DNA from: Fistularia commersonii
Taxonomy: Eukaryota > Chordata > Actinopteri > Syngnathiformes > Fistulariidae
Length of the DNA: 64,000 bases
Assembly: GCA_037954325.1 (NCBI GenBank)
Contig: JBBMNZ010000002.1
Span: 15,795,679 to 15,859,678, forward strand
Direction: 5' to 3'
The translations under genes were made by a program, and so were the position numbers. Numbering within the stretch: position 1 is the first letter of the stretch; each line of letters begins with the position of its first letter. The notes below the pieces were generated by a model. The model had not been told where the DNA came from, searched no databases, and saw only the letters and a list, made by a program, of their open reading frames with translations. Below are positions 11,801-24,159 of the stretch, in pieces.

Positions 11801-14800
11801 GATGCCCACACCATATGACCAACTCTAACTATGGTGAGGTCCAGAGCCACAATCATTACTCAAAAAGAACAAAGCATGGCCCATCCTTGATGCAAAAAAT
11901 GAAGATAGCTGTACAATACAAGTTAAAAGAAGCAAAGTGGGTTTATCCAAGACTCCATCAGAAATTCGGCAAAATTGCTCATTTAAACCAATGCCCAATC
12001 TTACGACATAATAATGACTGCATCAACCAGTAAATACTTTTACTCTGACAAAGCTATATTGCTCTCATTAGACTGTCTTTACCTCAGTCCAAAGGCATGA
12101 TGTACGAGAAAGCACTCTTCACTTTTTTTGCAGTCAAAATGGAAACTCGCCAGAAAAAACCTGTTCCAGAACTTGTCAGTTCCACTGTTCAAGTTGCTGC
12201 ATGACAAGATCCGCTGAAAAATCCCAACCTCCCTAAGCCACTTAACTGTTTCGTGAAACGGGTTCCAGAAGTTTTTGGAACACTCTTCCTGACAGATGAA
12301 CAAATAAACAAATAAGTCTGTAAAAAGCTTGAAGTCCTTGGAGGAGATCGCACAAATGTGAAACAGGTTCCAAGCCTCAATACACTAAGGGAATGTTGTC
12401 AGAACAAAAGAGCAGTTGAGTAACTAATTATGAATAACAGATGAATGATTATCAAGATGTTTAACACACAAAGCAGATCTACAAGGATGAATACTTGGTT
12501 CACGGGAAAATTTGTTAAACTCTCTGCCTTTCTCGACCGTCCTGTCTGCACACACCTGAGGGCAGACAAAACAAGCCTGATCACATATTTCAATGATGAT
12601 GTTACTTTATGCTTTCAACCTGAGTTGGCAATGACGTTTTTATTATAATTGTTCACATATTCATTCTTTTCTCAGCAATCTAGATCAAGCATGTCATAGC
12701 AACCAAAATGGGTTCACTGCTGTTACATCCTGATCCATTCATATGTTTTCATTGATCTTGAAAACTAACATGACGCCTAATTTGAAAAACAAACAAAAGA
12801 ATCAATTTTCAATATAAAAGAAAGATCAATAGTGATCTGTACCTGGATGTAAAATTCTGGATAGAACTAGAGTTGATTCCCAAAGGTAACATTCCTGATG
12901 TTATGTCATTATCCTAAAGGTGGCCTCCTGGTCACAATCAGTGTATTTGGTCTTTTGAGTTCAAGGGGTTTACCTTTGCTCCAGTAACAAGAAACAATGG
13001 GAAATCAATTTACAATTTGATGACACAAATACAATGTAAAAAATATGAATTAACTGAAAAATAAATAACAGAACTTCAATAAAATAAAATAGTAAAATGA
13101 GATGATTTTATGTCTCATTTTTTGATGATGAATTACTTTCTTATTTGATAATGTGTTCTTTCAAATACTGTAGACGACTGAATTAAATTCCATTTTATGA
13201 CATGGTGACATTCTCACAAAATATTCTCATCTGTTTATCATTCATGTAATCGTCTGTGTATCTCACAGGAAGTCATCGTGCCATCTTGTGTTTTTTTATA
13301 ATCATTTACCTAATTTGAAACATATTTGACTATGAAGAAAACCTCCTCGAGTTACCCACCTTTTCTTTGCAGTTAATTTTTTTTTACTTTATGATAAGAA
13401 AAAACATGTCAGATTTATTTCTGTTTTTCAAGGACATATTGTCCCACAAAAAACGATTTAGTGCTTAACGTTTAGGCAGACATAATGATGTAGGTTTTTC
13501 TCCTTTCCTTTAACATTATTAATTGAGTGGAGGATACTTACATTGAAATTTGCAGCTGCAAATGCCCCAAAGGCAGACACCACACCAAAGACCATTGCAA
13601 TCTTGCTCAGCATGGAATGATTTGTATTTTTCTCCAGTATGTGTGCATGATGAAATACACAGAACAGCAGAACTAAAATGGAGATTACAGCTGTTATGAA
13701 ACCATATGACTATGTCATGAAACGTACTGCGTGTTGATCTGAAGATACTGAACTCACACAAAAAGGATCCTGCATTGATGGTAGCTGTAAAAAGCGAATT
13801 CTCTGGTGCATTTGCTCCACTTGTGCTGTAATTACAAAGTTAGTCATTCAATGCAGATGAATAGCTATCCCAAATTAAGGATGTAAATTTTACTATTACC
13901 TTATGGTGGGTGCAGAGCAACAGTTAGTTGTAATATTCTCCCTGCAGAAGTTGTTCCCCTCCCTGAGAACAAGTTAACAGGATTAGAGATGCAACTGCGA
14001 CTAAAAAAATGACATCTATGATGTTTAGGTTCTACTTACCAATCACTGAGGGAGCATACGTGATTGTAGCGAAGGGCCAAACCGTATCTAGTTTTGAAAG
14101 TAAAAAAAAAATACACTTTCTGAGCTGTTTAAGTACCATTATGTCTTTGTGTATGTTTTGTGACAACAAAGCATCAATAATGACCATGAACATCCTGAAC
14201 ATTTCAATGGGGGCAGAGTGGTTAATTTACTGAACTATTATTTGGATAAATTAAATTGACCCTGTCTTCTTTTTTTCCTTTCGGCTTTTCCCTTCAGGGA
14301 TCACCACAGCGAATCAATATTCTCCAGCTAACCCTATTCTCTGTATCCTCCTCTCTCACAGCAAACTACCTTTATCTCCTCTCTCACTAAATCCATAAAT
14401 CTTCTCCTTGGTCTTCCTCTAGACCTCCTGCCTGGAAGCTCCAACTCCAGTATCAGTCTACCATTATATTCACTATCCGTCCTCTGTACATGACCGAACC
14501 ATCTCACTTCTCTGACCTTTACTCAAAAACATCTAACATGTCCTGTTCCTCTGATATACTCATTCCTGATCCTATCCAAACCTCATCACTCCCAAAGAGA
14601 ACCTTAGCATCTTCATCCCTGCAACCTCTAGCTCTGCCTCCTGTCTTTTCATCACTGTTACTGTTTCTAGGCAATACAGCATCGCTGGTCTCACCACTGT
14701 CTTGTACATCTTTCTTTTCATTCTGGCTTTCATTCTGTACATCCACCTTGGGCTTAAAAATGGGCACAATCACACTTTTTCTTCTTCCCTCGGGCATCTT

Positions 14801-17346
14801 CCGTCTCTCTAAGATCCTGCTGAATAATCTAGCAAGAAACTCTACCGCTGCCTCTCCTAGACACTTCCATCCCTCCACAGGTATATCGTCAGAACCATCT
14901 GTCTTTCCACTCTTCATCCTCTTCAGTGCCTTCCTCAATTCTATTTTGCTAATCTCTGCTACTTTGTGGTCTACAATAATCCCTTCTTCAACCCCCCCCC
15001 CTTTCATTTTCCTCATTCATCAGCTCTTAAAGTACTCTTTCCATCTTACCATCACTCTTCTAGCATCTGTCAATAGATTTCCCTCTCTATCCTTAATCAC
15101 CGGGACCTGCTGTCCATCCTTTCCATCTCTATCTCTCTGTTTCACAAACCTAGATTGCTCATTCTCTCCCTCCTAATTGTCCAACTGAGCATACAAGTCA
15201 TCAAACGCCATTTGTTTTGCCTTTGCTGCCTCTATCTTTACCTTACACTGTATCTCCCTGTACTCCTGTCTGCTCTCTTCAGTCCTCTTAGTGTCCCACT
15301 TCTTCTTTGCTAACCGCGTTCTCTGCAGATACTCCTGCACTTCCTCATTCCACCACCAAGTCTCCTTATCTTCTTTCCTTCCAGATGATACACCAAGTAT
15401 TCTCCTACCTGTCTCTCTGATAACATCAGCTGTTGTTGTCCAGTCATATGGAAGCTCTCCCTGACCACCCAGAGCCTTCCTCACTCCTCCCTGAAAACCA
15501 TACAACACTCCTCCCTTTTCAGCTTCCACCACTTTCTCCTCTGCTCTGCCTTTGTCCTTTTGATCTTCCTAGTCACCAGAGTCATCCTACAAGCCACCAG
15601 TTTGTGCTGTCTGGCGACACCCTCTCACCTTCAACTACTTTGCAGTCACTGATCTCTTTCAGGTTACCTCATCTATATAAGATGTAGCCTACCTGCGTGC
15701 TCCTATCTCCACACTTAAAAGTTACCCTATGTTCTTTTCTTTTCTGGAAAAATGTGTTTGCTACAGCCATTTCAATCTTTTTTGCAAAGTCTACCATGAT
15801 CAGTCCCTCTGTTTTCCTATGCTGTATACCAAATCTGCCCATCACTTCTTCAGCCTCGATACTGTCTGCATGAACATGCCCATTGAAGTCTGCACAAATT
15901 ACCTCTCTCTCATCTCTGGGAATATTCTGTATCTCTTCATCTAACCCATTCCAGAACTTCTCGTTCTCCTGTAACTCACATCCCAACTGCAGGGCATAGC
16001 CACTAACAACATTGAGCATCACACCTTCAATTTCCAGTTTCAGACACATAAGTCTATCTGACATTCTTTTCATCTCCAGAACATTCCCAACAAACTCCTC
16101 CCTCTAGATAACCCCTAATCCATTTCTCTTGCTGTCAGTACCATGATAGTACAATGTCCTGTCCTACTGATGGACTCATTCCTAATCCTATTCATCCTCT
16201 TCACTCCCAAAGAGAACCTCAACATATTCATCTCTGCGACCTCTAGCTCTGCCTCCTGTCTTCTGGTCAATGTCACTGTTTCTAAACCATACAGCATTAC
16301 TGGTCTCACCACTGTCTTGTACACCTTTCTTTTAATTCTGACTGATAGTCTTCTATTGCATTGTACCTCTGACACTTTTCTCCCCCCATTCCTTCCTGTT
16401 TGAATCTTTTGAACCAGATTAGTTTTACAGTGTAAACACTTGAAATTACAGAAAAGTGCTCAATTTCAACTAATAAACACAACACATCGACATCAGTGAT
16501 TCAGATACCGGACAGAGAACAGTGATTACAAAGCCAGAAAACAAGCATTGGAAATACATCAGATGTGGGATCCAGGCATGGTTTCGCCAACCTGACGTTG
16601 ATCTCATGGCTTCACATTTAAATCCTACATAAAGTCTGCATTAAGAACAGCCATGTTTCAAGGAAGTCACAGTTCTTAAATTTTGGCTTTTCATACCATA
16701 ACAAGTCATATTGTAATTTTAACAAATGTAATGCGTATAAAGGGATTAACCCATAAGATTTCTTCAATCAAACTGTGTAAAAGTTGGGTTCAGCCACATA
16801 TGTAACAGGTCTGAATCCAAATTAGATCTGTAATGAAAAATTGAGCCAATCTCATTTATTTATATATTCACTTTAATCTGGACATAGGGTGATTATTAGA
16901 TTATTTAAGTCATCAAGAGTTAATCCAAGTAAATTTTATGCAACTGTTATTAAAGTCTAAGTTTTGTTAAATTGTTCATAAAGAACTGAATCCCAACGAA
17001 ACAAACTGTTAGATCTTGGTTTGGAGTCGCAGTCATGTGACTCAAATCAACAGGTATGGATTCATGTTTGAGTGAAAAAAAAAACATGATAATCAGCAGG
17101 CCCATTACAAGAATAACAGAAATAGATGATAAAAATGTTTATGTCTGCCAAAGCGCTGCAATGAAAAGAATACTAAAACACAGAATTCCCTAGCTCATTG
17201 TAATATTACCAAATGTAATACCTTCGGTAATAAGTAAGACGCAGTAAGTAAGAACAAATATAACTTTGTGGTAAAACTTACATGGTCCATGTACCGATGA
17301 AGGACACCAAGGAGAGGGAGATGGGAAATACAATCCAGAGATGCAT
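8858..17346 (-). CDS. TMEM150/DRAM-family (Frag1/DRAM/Sfk1) multi-pass membrane protein, 7 exons
   Basis: Complete minus-strand gene. In order of translation the exons are 17346-17282, 14087-14040, 13941-13900, 13825-13758, 13672-13542, 11162-10985 and 9051-8858. All introns are GT-AG, the phases agree, and the sum is 726 nt (241 aa plus stop). The start MHLWIVFPISLSLVSFIGTW and the following TIYGLAL..NHVCSLSDW closely recall the TMEM150A N-terminus. A first loop has cysteines 33, 45 and 46 and an N-I-T glycosylation site at residue 40. About six hydrophobic segments follow, near residues 4-24, 62-87, 95-117, 123-147, 160-182 and 188-217. The tail is polar (SKREEEKPL). Family members modulate autophagy (DRAM, TMEM150B) or act at the plasma membrane (TMEM150A, TMEM150C), but this copy's role is unknown. 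It does not match a TMEM150A, B or C sequence that I can recall throughout. It is head to head with nfu1. The large introns hold repeats. Confidence 0.88.
11385..11440. repeat. Short tandem repeat plus perfect hairpin in a TMEM150-like intron
   Basis: Imperfect tandem copies of a cacagaggg-type unit run from about 11391 to 11413. They lead into an 11-bp perfect inverted repeat: gcttttggcct at 11413-11423, loop ttacag, then aggccaaaagc at 11430-11440. It lies in the intron between exons 5 and 6 of the minus-strand gene. Confidence 0.75.
14270..16400 (-). mobile_element. RTE-type non-LTR retrotransposon remnants, rearranged
   Basis: Minus-strand frames encode recognisable pieces of an RTE-like LINE. 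They include an AP-endonuclease segment (about 16160-15669: LEIEGVMLNVVSGYA, ICADFNGHV), a linker (15532-15173: GRRILGVSSGRKEDKETWWW) and the start of the reverse transcriptase (15016-14770: ALKRMKSGKTDGSDDIPVE). Next comes a C-terminal segment (YKTVVRPAMLY, QEAELEVAGMKMLRFSLGV), which follows directly, so the catalytic RT core is deleted. A second copy of that C-terminal segment (16375-16165) lies on the 5' side of the endonuclease, so at least two fragments are joined. The 3' end at about 14270-14330 has the ggatcaccacagcgaatc motif. Stops interrupt the frames. It sits in intron 1 of the TMEM150-like gene, on the same strand. Confidence 0.88.
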
Positions 17347-17900
17347 TTCTTATGATGTAGGAAAGAACAGGACAAGAATCTAAGAAGTGTTCATGAGACC
17401 CGGTATCTTCCGTTTTTTATCTAGTTCCCTGACTGCCACTCCTTCTAAGCACCACCTCATTCTGTCAGAACAAATGTTGGGAAACATGTTGGGTTGGTCC
17501 AAGTGTTTGTTTAATTCCTAATGGCTGCCTTCTCTAAGCTACCTGAGAGTTTGTGAAATTTCATAGGGGAACTCTTGCTCTGAAAAATGCTGAAATTGAG
17601 AATTTATTTGTATCCAAGAGTAGACCAGTTAGACAAGATTTAAAATATAATTTGAGGAGCATTCAATCTCTGCACCCCCGACCCCTGTCATCCAGGTACA
17701 CATATGCAATAATCAGATGGCCGAGGTTCTCGAAGATAATATTTGGACACTTGAAATATAAAGCTTTCACGCGTATCCATGATTATTATTAGCGCAATAG
17801 GAAGCTGAATTGATGGCAATACAAGTCGCTTAAACTGCCTCGGTGAAAACCTGATGTGGCGACCTCATCGCTAGAGGGCGTTGTATTCAAAACAAACAAA
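17347..17900. promoter_or_regulatory. Shared head-to-head region between TMEM150-like gene and nfu1
   Basis: The two start codons point away from each other with 554 bases between them, so 5' UTRs and promoters of both genes must share this stretch unless an upstream noncoding exon exists. The nfu1 side (about 17860-17900) has several CpGs and the cgctagagggcgttg block; the TMEM150-like side is ordinary. No TATA box is obvious in either direction. Confidence 0.5.
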
Positions 17901-20445
17901 ATGGCCGCGCACATGAGATGGGGTTTTCATCAATTATTACGGGCAAGAAATTCGGCACAACTAAGGTTTGAATTTTTACGACCCACTGTTTTTTAACCAA
18001 TGTGATCGTAGTAATGCGGCTAAGATTGCCATTAGAAATTACATCGACACGCCGTCGGGAAACGCATAGCAAGCCACTACATATAAATAGCGAGTTAGCA
18101 TACAACGCACTCAACACTCGAACCACCCCTTACTTAAATATTTTCCCGACTTCGTGTACCTAGCAGCCACTTTCATTATCTTAAAATAGTTCCCTTTTAA
18201 TATCATATTAGGGCTATGTGTTTCTTGGCCACAGCTAACCCCTATTTAGCTAGCTGTAACGTTGAACTCAATTGAAAGTGCAGGTATTACACAGCTTCAT
18301 ATATTTTATTGGCTTCTGTGCACCCGGTACTAGTAAGTCGCCTAATTCAACCCTACGTTATACCGTATGTTATTCTGTTCTTAGACACGACCAGGTCTAA
18401 GTTATCTATTTCAATGAAAGACTAACGTTCTTTATACTTAAAGGCTGCCAGACCAAACGGGGTTCTACCACACACAGTGCTGGAGGACAGTCCAGGCTCA
18501 AACTGGGACAAGAACCAAACACTTTCCAAGTGAGGACCAAACACTTTCCAAGTGAAATTGCAATCACTCACCCCCTGCCATCTTTTCCCGAACCCTAACT
18601 GAGATGTGTTATATCATTCTAGTAAGACTGCTTTCCATCCAAACTCAAGACACACCAAATCCCAAAAGCTTGAAGTTTCTACCTGGTAAACCTGTTCTAG
18701 GAAGCGGGACGCTGGATTTTCCCTCTCAGAGCTCAACTGAGTGCTCATCTTTAGCCAGGTTGTTCCTTATAATTGTCAGTCTTTATTAAGTTAATCACAG
18801 CTATCTTTGCTTAACTAGAGTGGGTAGCAGAATGTATGCCACTGTTTCTTTAAATCAAACTAACTTTACACATGTACTGTTGGATCCCTGAAAAAAAGAA
18901 TGAATGTGCCTTTTGACAAGTGACTAGCTCTTGCGGATTCCATCATTGTATTATCAATATCATGTTATGATTAAAACAACACTGTCAATAATTGAAAAAA
19001 AAATGAAACAACACAATCTCTTTAGTTTAGGGTGTATAGTAACATGATAATGTGTTTCCCTAGGGCTCTCTTTGAGATTGAAGGGGTAAAAAGTGTGTTC
19101 TTCGGTCCAGACTTCATCACAGTCACTAAAGTAAGCATTTTTGATTGGTACTGTTTGTCAAGAAATGACTGGTATGCCTAGGTGAGACAAGGAAAATTAG
19201 TGTTAAAGTACTAAGAAGCTTTTGTTTTGACTGATAAATATGATATTTGGTTTGGGCTGATAGGTTTCAAGATTCAAAGCATTTATTGTCACATGTACAG
19301 GACACACGTACAAACGAGTTTCCCTGTACAGTGAAATTCCTACTTTACTGTCCACAGTGCATTAGGATATGTGCTGGTAGAAGAGTGTAAACATTATTAT
19401 AAATATGATTACAGATATTTTAGATATAGATTATAGGTATATTCAGGCGAATGTTGCCTCTAATTTTGTGAAACATCCATGGTGAGGTAATGTAATGTAA
19501 TGTTTTGTCAGACAGATGAGGATGTGGAATGGACTGACATTAAACGTCATGCTCTGGACACCATTGCTAAGTTCTTTGAGAGTGATCAACCCATAACAAC
19601 AGGGGCAGTGCACCATGAAAGTAGTGAGTCTGTGCATTTATTTTTCAGTGTTTAATTATGCAACGTTTGTTCATGGTTTAATCAATAATAAATCATTTAC
19701 ATAGGTCTTTCTGAAGATGATGATGATATCGTGGCCATGATTAAAGAGCTTCTTGACACCAGAATCAGGTACAAACAGTTTTAAGTTTTATAGGATTTTG
19801 CTTGTTTTCTCTGGAAGGTATAATCCTAGATAATATCTTATTTCTCATACTTAGTGCTCATGAACATGTTTATGCGTATGGCAATTTATTAAAATAGTAC
19901 CAATAGACAAGACAATCTTTATCAGTTCCTATAGTGTAATTTTTTTTGTTTAATTCACCACTTGTTTGTATTCACAAGACCCACAGTGCAGGAAGATGGA
20001 GGTGATGTCATCTTTAAAGGCTTTGAAGATGGCACAGTTAAACTAAAGCTGGTGGGATCCTGCACAGGATGTCCCAGCTCAACAGTGACATTGAAGAATG
20101 GCATTCAGAATATGATGCAGTTTTACATTCCAGAAGTAGATGCAGTTGAGCAGGTGAAAAGCAATCTATGCCTGTTTTCTCGCAAGATGTGTGTTTATTG
20201 TTTGAGGAGCATTTTTCAAAGCTAAGCATGATCAGAAGCCCTTACATAAAGATTGAAAACATCACACACAGATATTTATTTATGTACTGACGTTTGTTTA
20301 TATGACAGCAGAAGGGTAAAACATACATGTTCTAAATTACTGGTCCTCATTTTCTTTTTTTTTCTTTTTTACCTAGGTGGAGGATGAAGTGGATGAAATC
20401 AATGCAAAGGTTTTCTCAGACCTGGAACGCAAATTACAAGACTGA
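17901..20445 (+). CDS. nfu1: NFU1 iron-sulfur cluster scaffold, mitochondrial, 8 exons
   Basis: Delivers [4Fe-4S] clusters to mitochondrial targets such as lipoate synthase and respiratory complexes. Exons are 17901-17965, 18444-18529, 18623-18758, 19064-19130, 19512-19623, 19705-19768, 19979-20153 and 20377-20445. They give 774 nt (257 aa), close to human NFU1 as I remember it. The N-terminus MAAHMRWGFHQLLRARNSAQ is basic with no acidic residue, as expected for a mitochondrial presequence. The N-terminal Nfu domain runs from SIQTQDTPNPKSLKFLPG to VKSVFFGPDFITVTK. The C-terminal NifU-like domain has RPTVQEDGGDVIFKGF and the cluster-binding CxxC (Cys205 and Cys208, in GSCTGCPSS). The donor of exon 1 is gtttga and that of exon 3 gttgtt, both weak. 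The donor of exon 2 is duplicated (see 18513-18556). Confidence 0.95.
18513..18556 (+). repeat. 22-bp tandem duplication carrying the nfu1 exon 2 splice donor
   Basis: The unit accaaacactttccaagtga occurs twice, 22 bases apart, so the exon end and donor are copied: CCAA|gtgagg with the GT at 18530, and CCAA|gtgaaa with the GT at 18552. The first donor keeps the frame into exon 3 (HFPIRLLSIQTQ). The second would add 22 nt and shift the frame. The copies are nearly identical, which suggests a recent duplication. Confidence 0.85.
19264..19390. repeat. Interspersed-repeat fragment in an nfu1 intron
   Basis: The segment containing gcatttattgtcacatgtaca and cagtgaaattcctac resembles a dispersed fish repeat whose tail reads ttattgtcacatgtac. 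Related tails lie near 37645-37700 and 47655-47715. No tRNA-like promoter is visible in this piece, so the class is not assigned. Confidence 0.5.
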
Positions 20446-21645
20446 AAATTAATTGAAAAACACACAGAAATTGTCAGAAGAGAAGTATTTCAATTTCTGA
20501 AAATGCAACTGTTCTCTAATAATCAGTCTATAATCGCATCATTGACATAAGAAATTAGTGATCTGCTACTATCTGTGCATACTCTCTTGGCGTGAAGTTA
20601 TTATGGATCTTTTCATAGCAAATATTTTGATGTCAGCACTTTTCACTGTGCAAGAAGTAATGAAATCTCTTCTGCAACTTTCTGACTGTATAATGTTATA
20701 TTTCTTGGCAGTGGAAGCAAGCTGTTGTAGCAATAGGTTTATGCGCCCCAAATCAAAACATGTTATATTGTCTGCTTTTACCACAGATTTTACCATAAAC
20801 TAAAGATGATCATAATTTTGAGAGATTGATACTGATGATGCGACGCCGTGCTTCTTTACTACACAATTTACAAGTGGTTCGTTTTCTCACCTTTCTAACA
20901 TATGGGTCTCAAAATGCACTGTGTCTCCTCCTGCTGGTTCTTACAAAGAAAGCAGCTTTAAGACACACATGAACATAGCCCACACAGTCTTGTGATCAGT
21001 CACAGCACCCCCCCTCAAACAAAAAACAAAAAACAAAAAAAAAAACACTTTAATACCTCACCAATGATGACAAACTTTACAAATATCACAGTTACACATC
21101 ACAGAGGACAATCCCATTAAGTCATTCAACAGTTATGTCCTGTTTTTCAGGCTTATGGTTGACCAGTGGACATAGTCAAACACTTGAGAACTGACTCACT
21201 GGATATTTTGTGTTCAACAAATGATTTGCTTTCATTACAAGTAAAAATATTTGCTGTGGAAATTCTTCATTTGTACATACTGTATTTACCATTTTACTGA
21301 GATTGTATTTGTGTATACAGAAAATATGGCAATTTTTAACAAGACATAATGTCCCTGCTGTAAATGTTTTTTTATTTATTTGAAATATTCTCTATTTGGA
21401 CTTTTCTGACATTGTCACAAAGAAGCGACATGATATGTTGTTGATTAACTATGCTACACAAATGAAAGAATGGTTTAACACAATAACATGAAATTAAATA
21501 TACATTCACTCTTTCCTCAAAGATCTGTATGCTATTGAAAGGCATTGTTCTCCACTTTTCTGAATCATTAAAGTTCCAATTCAAATCTCCTTGCAAACGT
21601 CTTATTTTTCCACATCAGGTATGTAGTGCAAAGATTAAATGTGTA

Positions 21646-21673
21646 ATATATATATATATATATATATATATAT
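21646..21673. repeat. (TA)n microsatellite between nfu1 and ccar1
   Basis: A run of about 14 TA units ends roughly 125 bases before the probable end of ccar1 exon 1. The rest of the stretch from the nfu1 stop (20445) to 21640 holds the nfu1 3' UTR and AT-rich DNA. No canonical AATAAA was seen there; attaaa near 21494 and 21567 are possible signals. Confidence 0.9.
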
Positions 21674-21679
21674 CATTTT

Positions 21680-22310
21680 TTACTATCATCGTTGATGTTA
21701 AGCGAAACCGCATGAAGAGGCCCGCCTTCAGTCAGTGTCAGTTTGTGATTCTGCGCATGCTCAGTTCTTGTCGACAACGGCCGTTGCAGGGGACATCGGT
21801 AAGCATTGATGACTCAACTATTTCTCCTCAAATCTAGCTACCTTTGATGGGTTGGACCAAGATATAGCTAAATGTAAAATACAATTAATGATGTTTGTTG
21901 ATTTTCCGCCGTAAATTAATATCTATTCCAAGTATTAAATCCGGGGCTGCCGAGCAAAGTGTCTCGTCGACCATAAACTAAGGCCTCGTTCACGACAACA
22001 AATTCAGCACGAGGCTAACCTGGTGACAAAGCTAATACACCAATACAAGCATTGTAAGGTGAACCTGATATTTCGTAACTCTTTGACGATTTAAATGGTA
22101 GAGCTGCAATAATCGCTTGAAGAGCAGTCCTCCGTGTCACGGTATTGTTTTCAACAAAGAATACGTTAGCAAACGGATTCAAAGTGTTTGCACAGTCCTA
22201 CTGTTCGTTATCGTGTTGGCAGCTAAACTAGCTAGCTAGTGCTAATCGAGTTCAGCGTGTCGAGGTTGCAGTGTCAGCTGCTTGAGGTTTTCATAAATCC
22301 GACGTAAGCC
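21680..22310 (+). promoter_or_regulatory. ccar1 promoter region and noncoding exon 1
   Basis: CpG dinucleotides are frequent here compared with the flanks. The stretch ctgcgcatgctcagttcttg..ggccgttgcagg ends at 21798 with a strong donor (ggacatcg|gtaagc). The matching acceptor at 24109-24110 opens the exon that contains the ccar1 start codon. The transcription start itself cannot be placed. Confidence 0.5.
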
Positions 22311-24019
22311 ACAAATAGGAAATGTGCAGTGTGCGTAATCAACGTTAGATTAATTTAAGGGTGTTCAAACCAATAAATCGTGTTATCACGTTTTCCCCCG
22401 TTTCAACCGTATGTATAAAATGAATGACGTACGTTATTGATGCAGCTACTAAAGCAAGGACAAATCTCAAGTCACTCCGAGTGCGTGTGTGAAGCGTCTG
22501 CTGAAAATGGCCTCAAATTGACGACGCTTTCCTTCCAAAGTAAACACTTATTTAGGTATGGTGTGTTGCTCTACGTTTACCGTTTTGCCATTTTCTTGCA
22601 GCAAAATGCTCACCTCGCTGAGTGCATATTAGTATACTGTGAAAAGTTACGGAATGGGTTGCTGATAGCGGGTCTAAGCTGGTAAACAGTGATTTATCTC
22701 ATCTTTGCTTCATCATTGTACACAGAACTTTTTTTGTTTTGGAATTGTTGCATAAAACGGTTGGTTTTGCTCTTAACATCCGCTGGTCAGGTAAGTAACA
22801 TTACAGTCTTAGGTAATTCACATTGATCAGAACCGAAAGAGTTTAATAATCACAACGTTTATATTTGCAGCACAAAGTGTTTTATTCATTAAAATGCTAA
22901 TAATAGTTATAATAATGCATCTGTGAAAATTGGTATATAAATGTACACATTACAATAGGTATGAGAGGACTCAGTGAAATACAAAACCAAATGTAAAGCA
23001 AAGCAGACACTTCTCATAGATGTCTGTTTCACAAGGTGTAATATTGCACCAGTCAGTACTTAAAGTCTAAAATTGCATCCTCAACAAAGGAATGATGCAG
23101 TATCTAGAGTAATTTATTAAGGAAGAAATCCCATCTCCCCTCTATCCTTTTTTACACAGAGGTTGTTGAAGTTCTGTGACTACCTCTACCGTCAGCTCAG
23201 AATATTCTTTCCCACGATCCATCTCCAAGGACTATTAATACAGATGCATCCTCTCAGGCATTTCAGAACCGTCTGCTGAGATTTTCTAGTAATTTGTGCC
23301 TTCTCATTTTTGACTTGTGATCTCTAAACCATTACAATGTGTGACAAATCAAGGATAAGAATTTGAAACTGATTTTTTATTGAGGGACATAAGGGACATT
23401 CTTTGTAGCTTGTGTAAATCACTATATTGATACTCCATATCTGCTATGTTAGCTCGTCAGAAGAAATCTCTTTAATGGCAAAATGTCAACAGATTTCTGG
23501 ACAGCACTTTAGTATTGCAGTTAATTTTTTTTCTTTTTTCCAAGTTAAAAGTAAAATATACAATTATATAGTGTCACCAAACAAGTTGCAAGGTTATTGA
23601 AAATGCTGAGCACAAAGCCCAATTTGTTAATTTATTTTCCAACAATCTGTGTATTGTTTTTTTTCCTACCAGTATATGCTGGGTTTTCAGGTACTTGATT
23701 TGGTACCCAAACCACTTTACCTAAACGTGTCTGATTACATTCCACTTTGATTATCAAGCCACCTTTGCATAAAATGTCCATGTTCTTCTCCTGATTGCAA
23801 GCGGCACCCGACACTGAGTCAATGCATATAAGATGTCTGTCTGTTCTTTAGAACCCTTTCCTTTAAATGGTTTATTTAACTAGGCTTAATTTCAATCAAG
23901 CATTTAAAAAACTCACAAGATGTAATGTAGAAAAAAATAGAACTATAAGATAAATTAAACTGCCAACAGTACCAATTATTTGAAAGGAATAGCTGCAATA
24001 AATCCTTGTGACATTTTAT

Positions 24020-24085
24020 TGTGGCAGCTGGACTTAGTTTCTCTCCTTGAAGCGATTCACCTCTCATCCAAGAGGCATTTTCAGT
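24020..24085. repeat. Decayed copy of the dispersed repeat also seen at 2561-2640
   Basis: The text gtggcagctggacttagtttctc..cctctcatccaagaggca matches the other copy in the same orientation. It ends about 25 bases before the acceptor of the ccar1 exon carrying the start codon, so it may contribute to the branch-point region of that intron. Confidence 0.55.
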
Positions 24086-24159
24086 TCCTCTTTTTATGTT
24101 TTACTATTAGAGGCAACCATCAATTCAGCGAGAAGAGACGGCCATAACCTGAGCAAGTC

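Noticed and set aside
11815..12033. 72-codon open frame in a TMEM150-like intron
   Set aside because: Plus strand inside a minus-strand gene, with no similarity and no splice context.
14490..15176. 228-codon plus-strand open frame
   Set aside because: It is the antisense of the RTE reverse-transcriptase and linker frames, whose minus-strand text is clearly protein-like.
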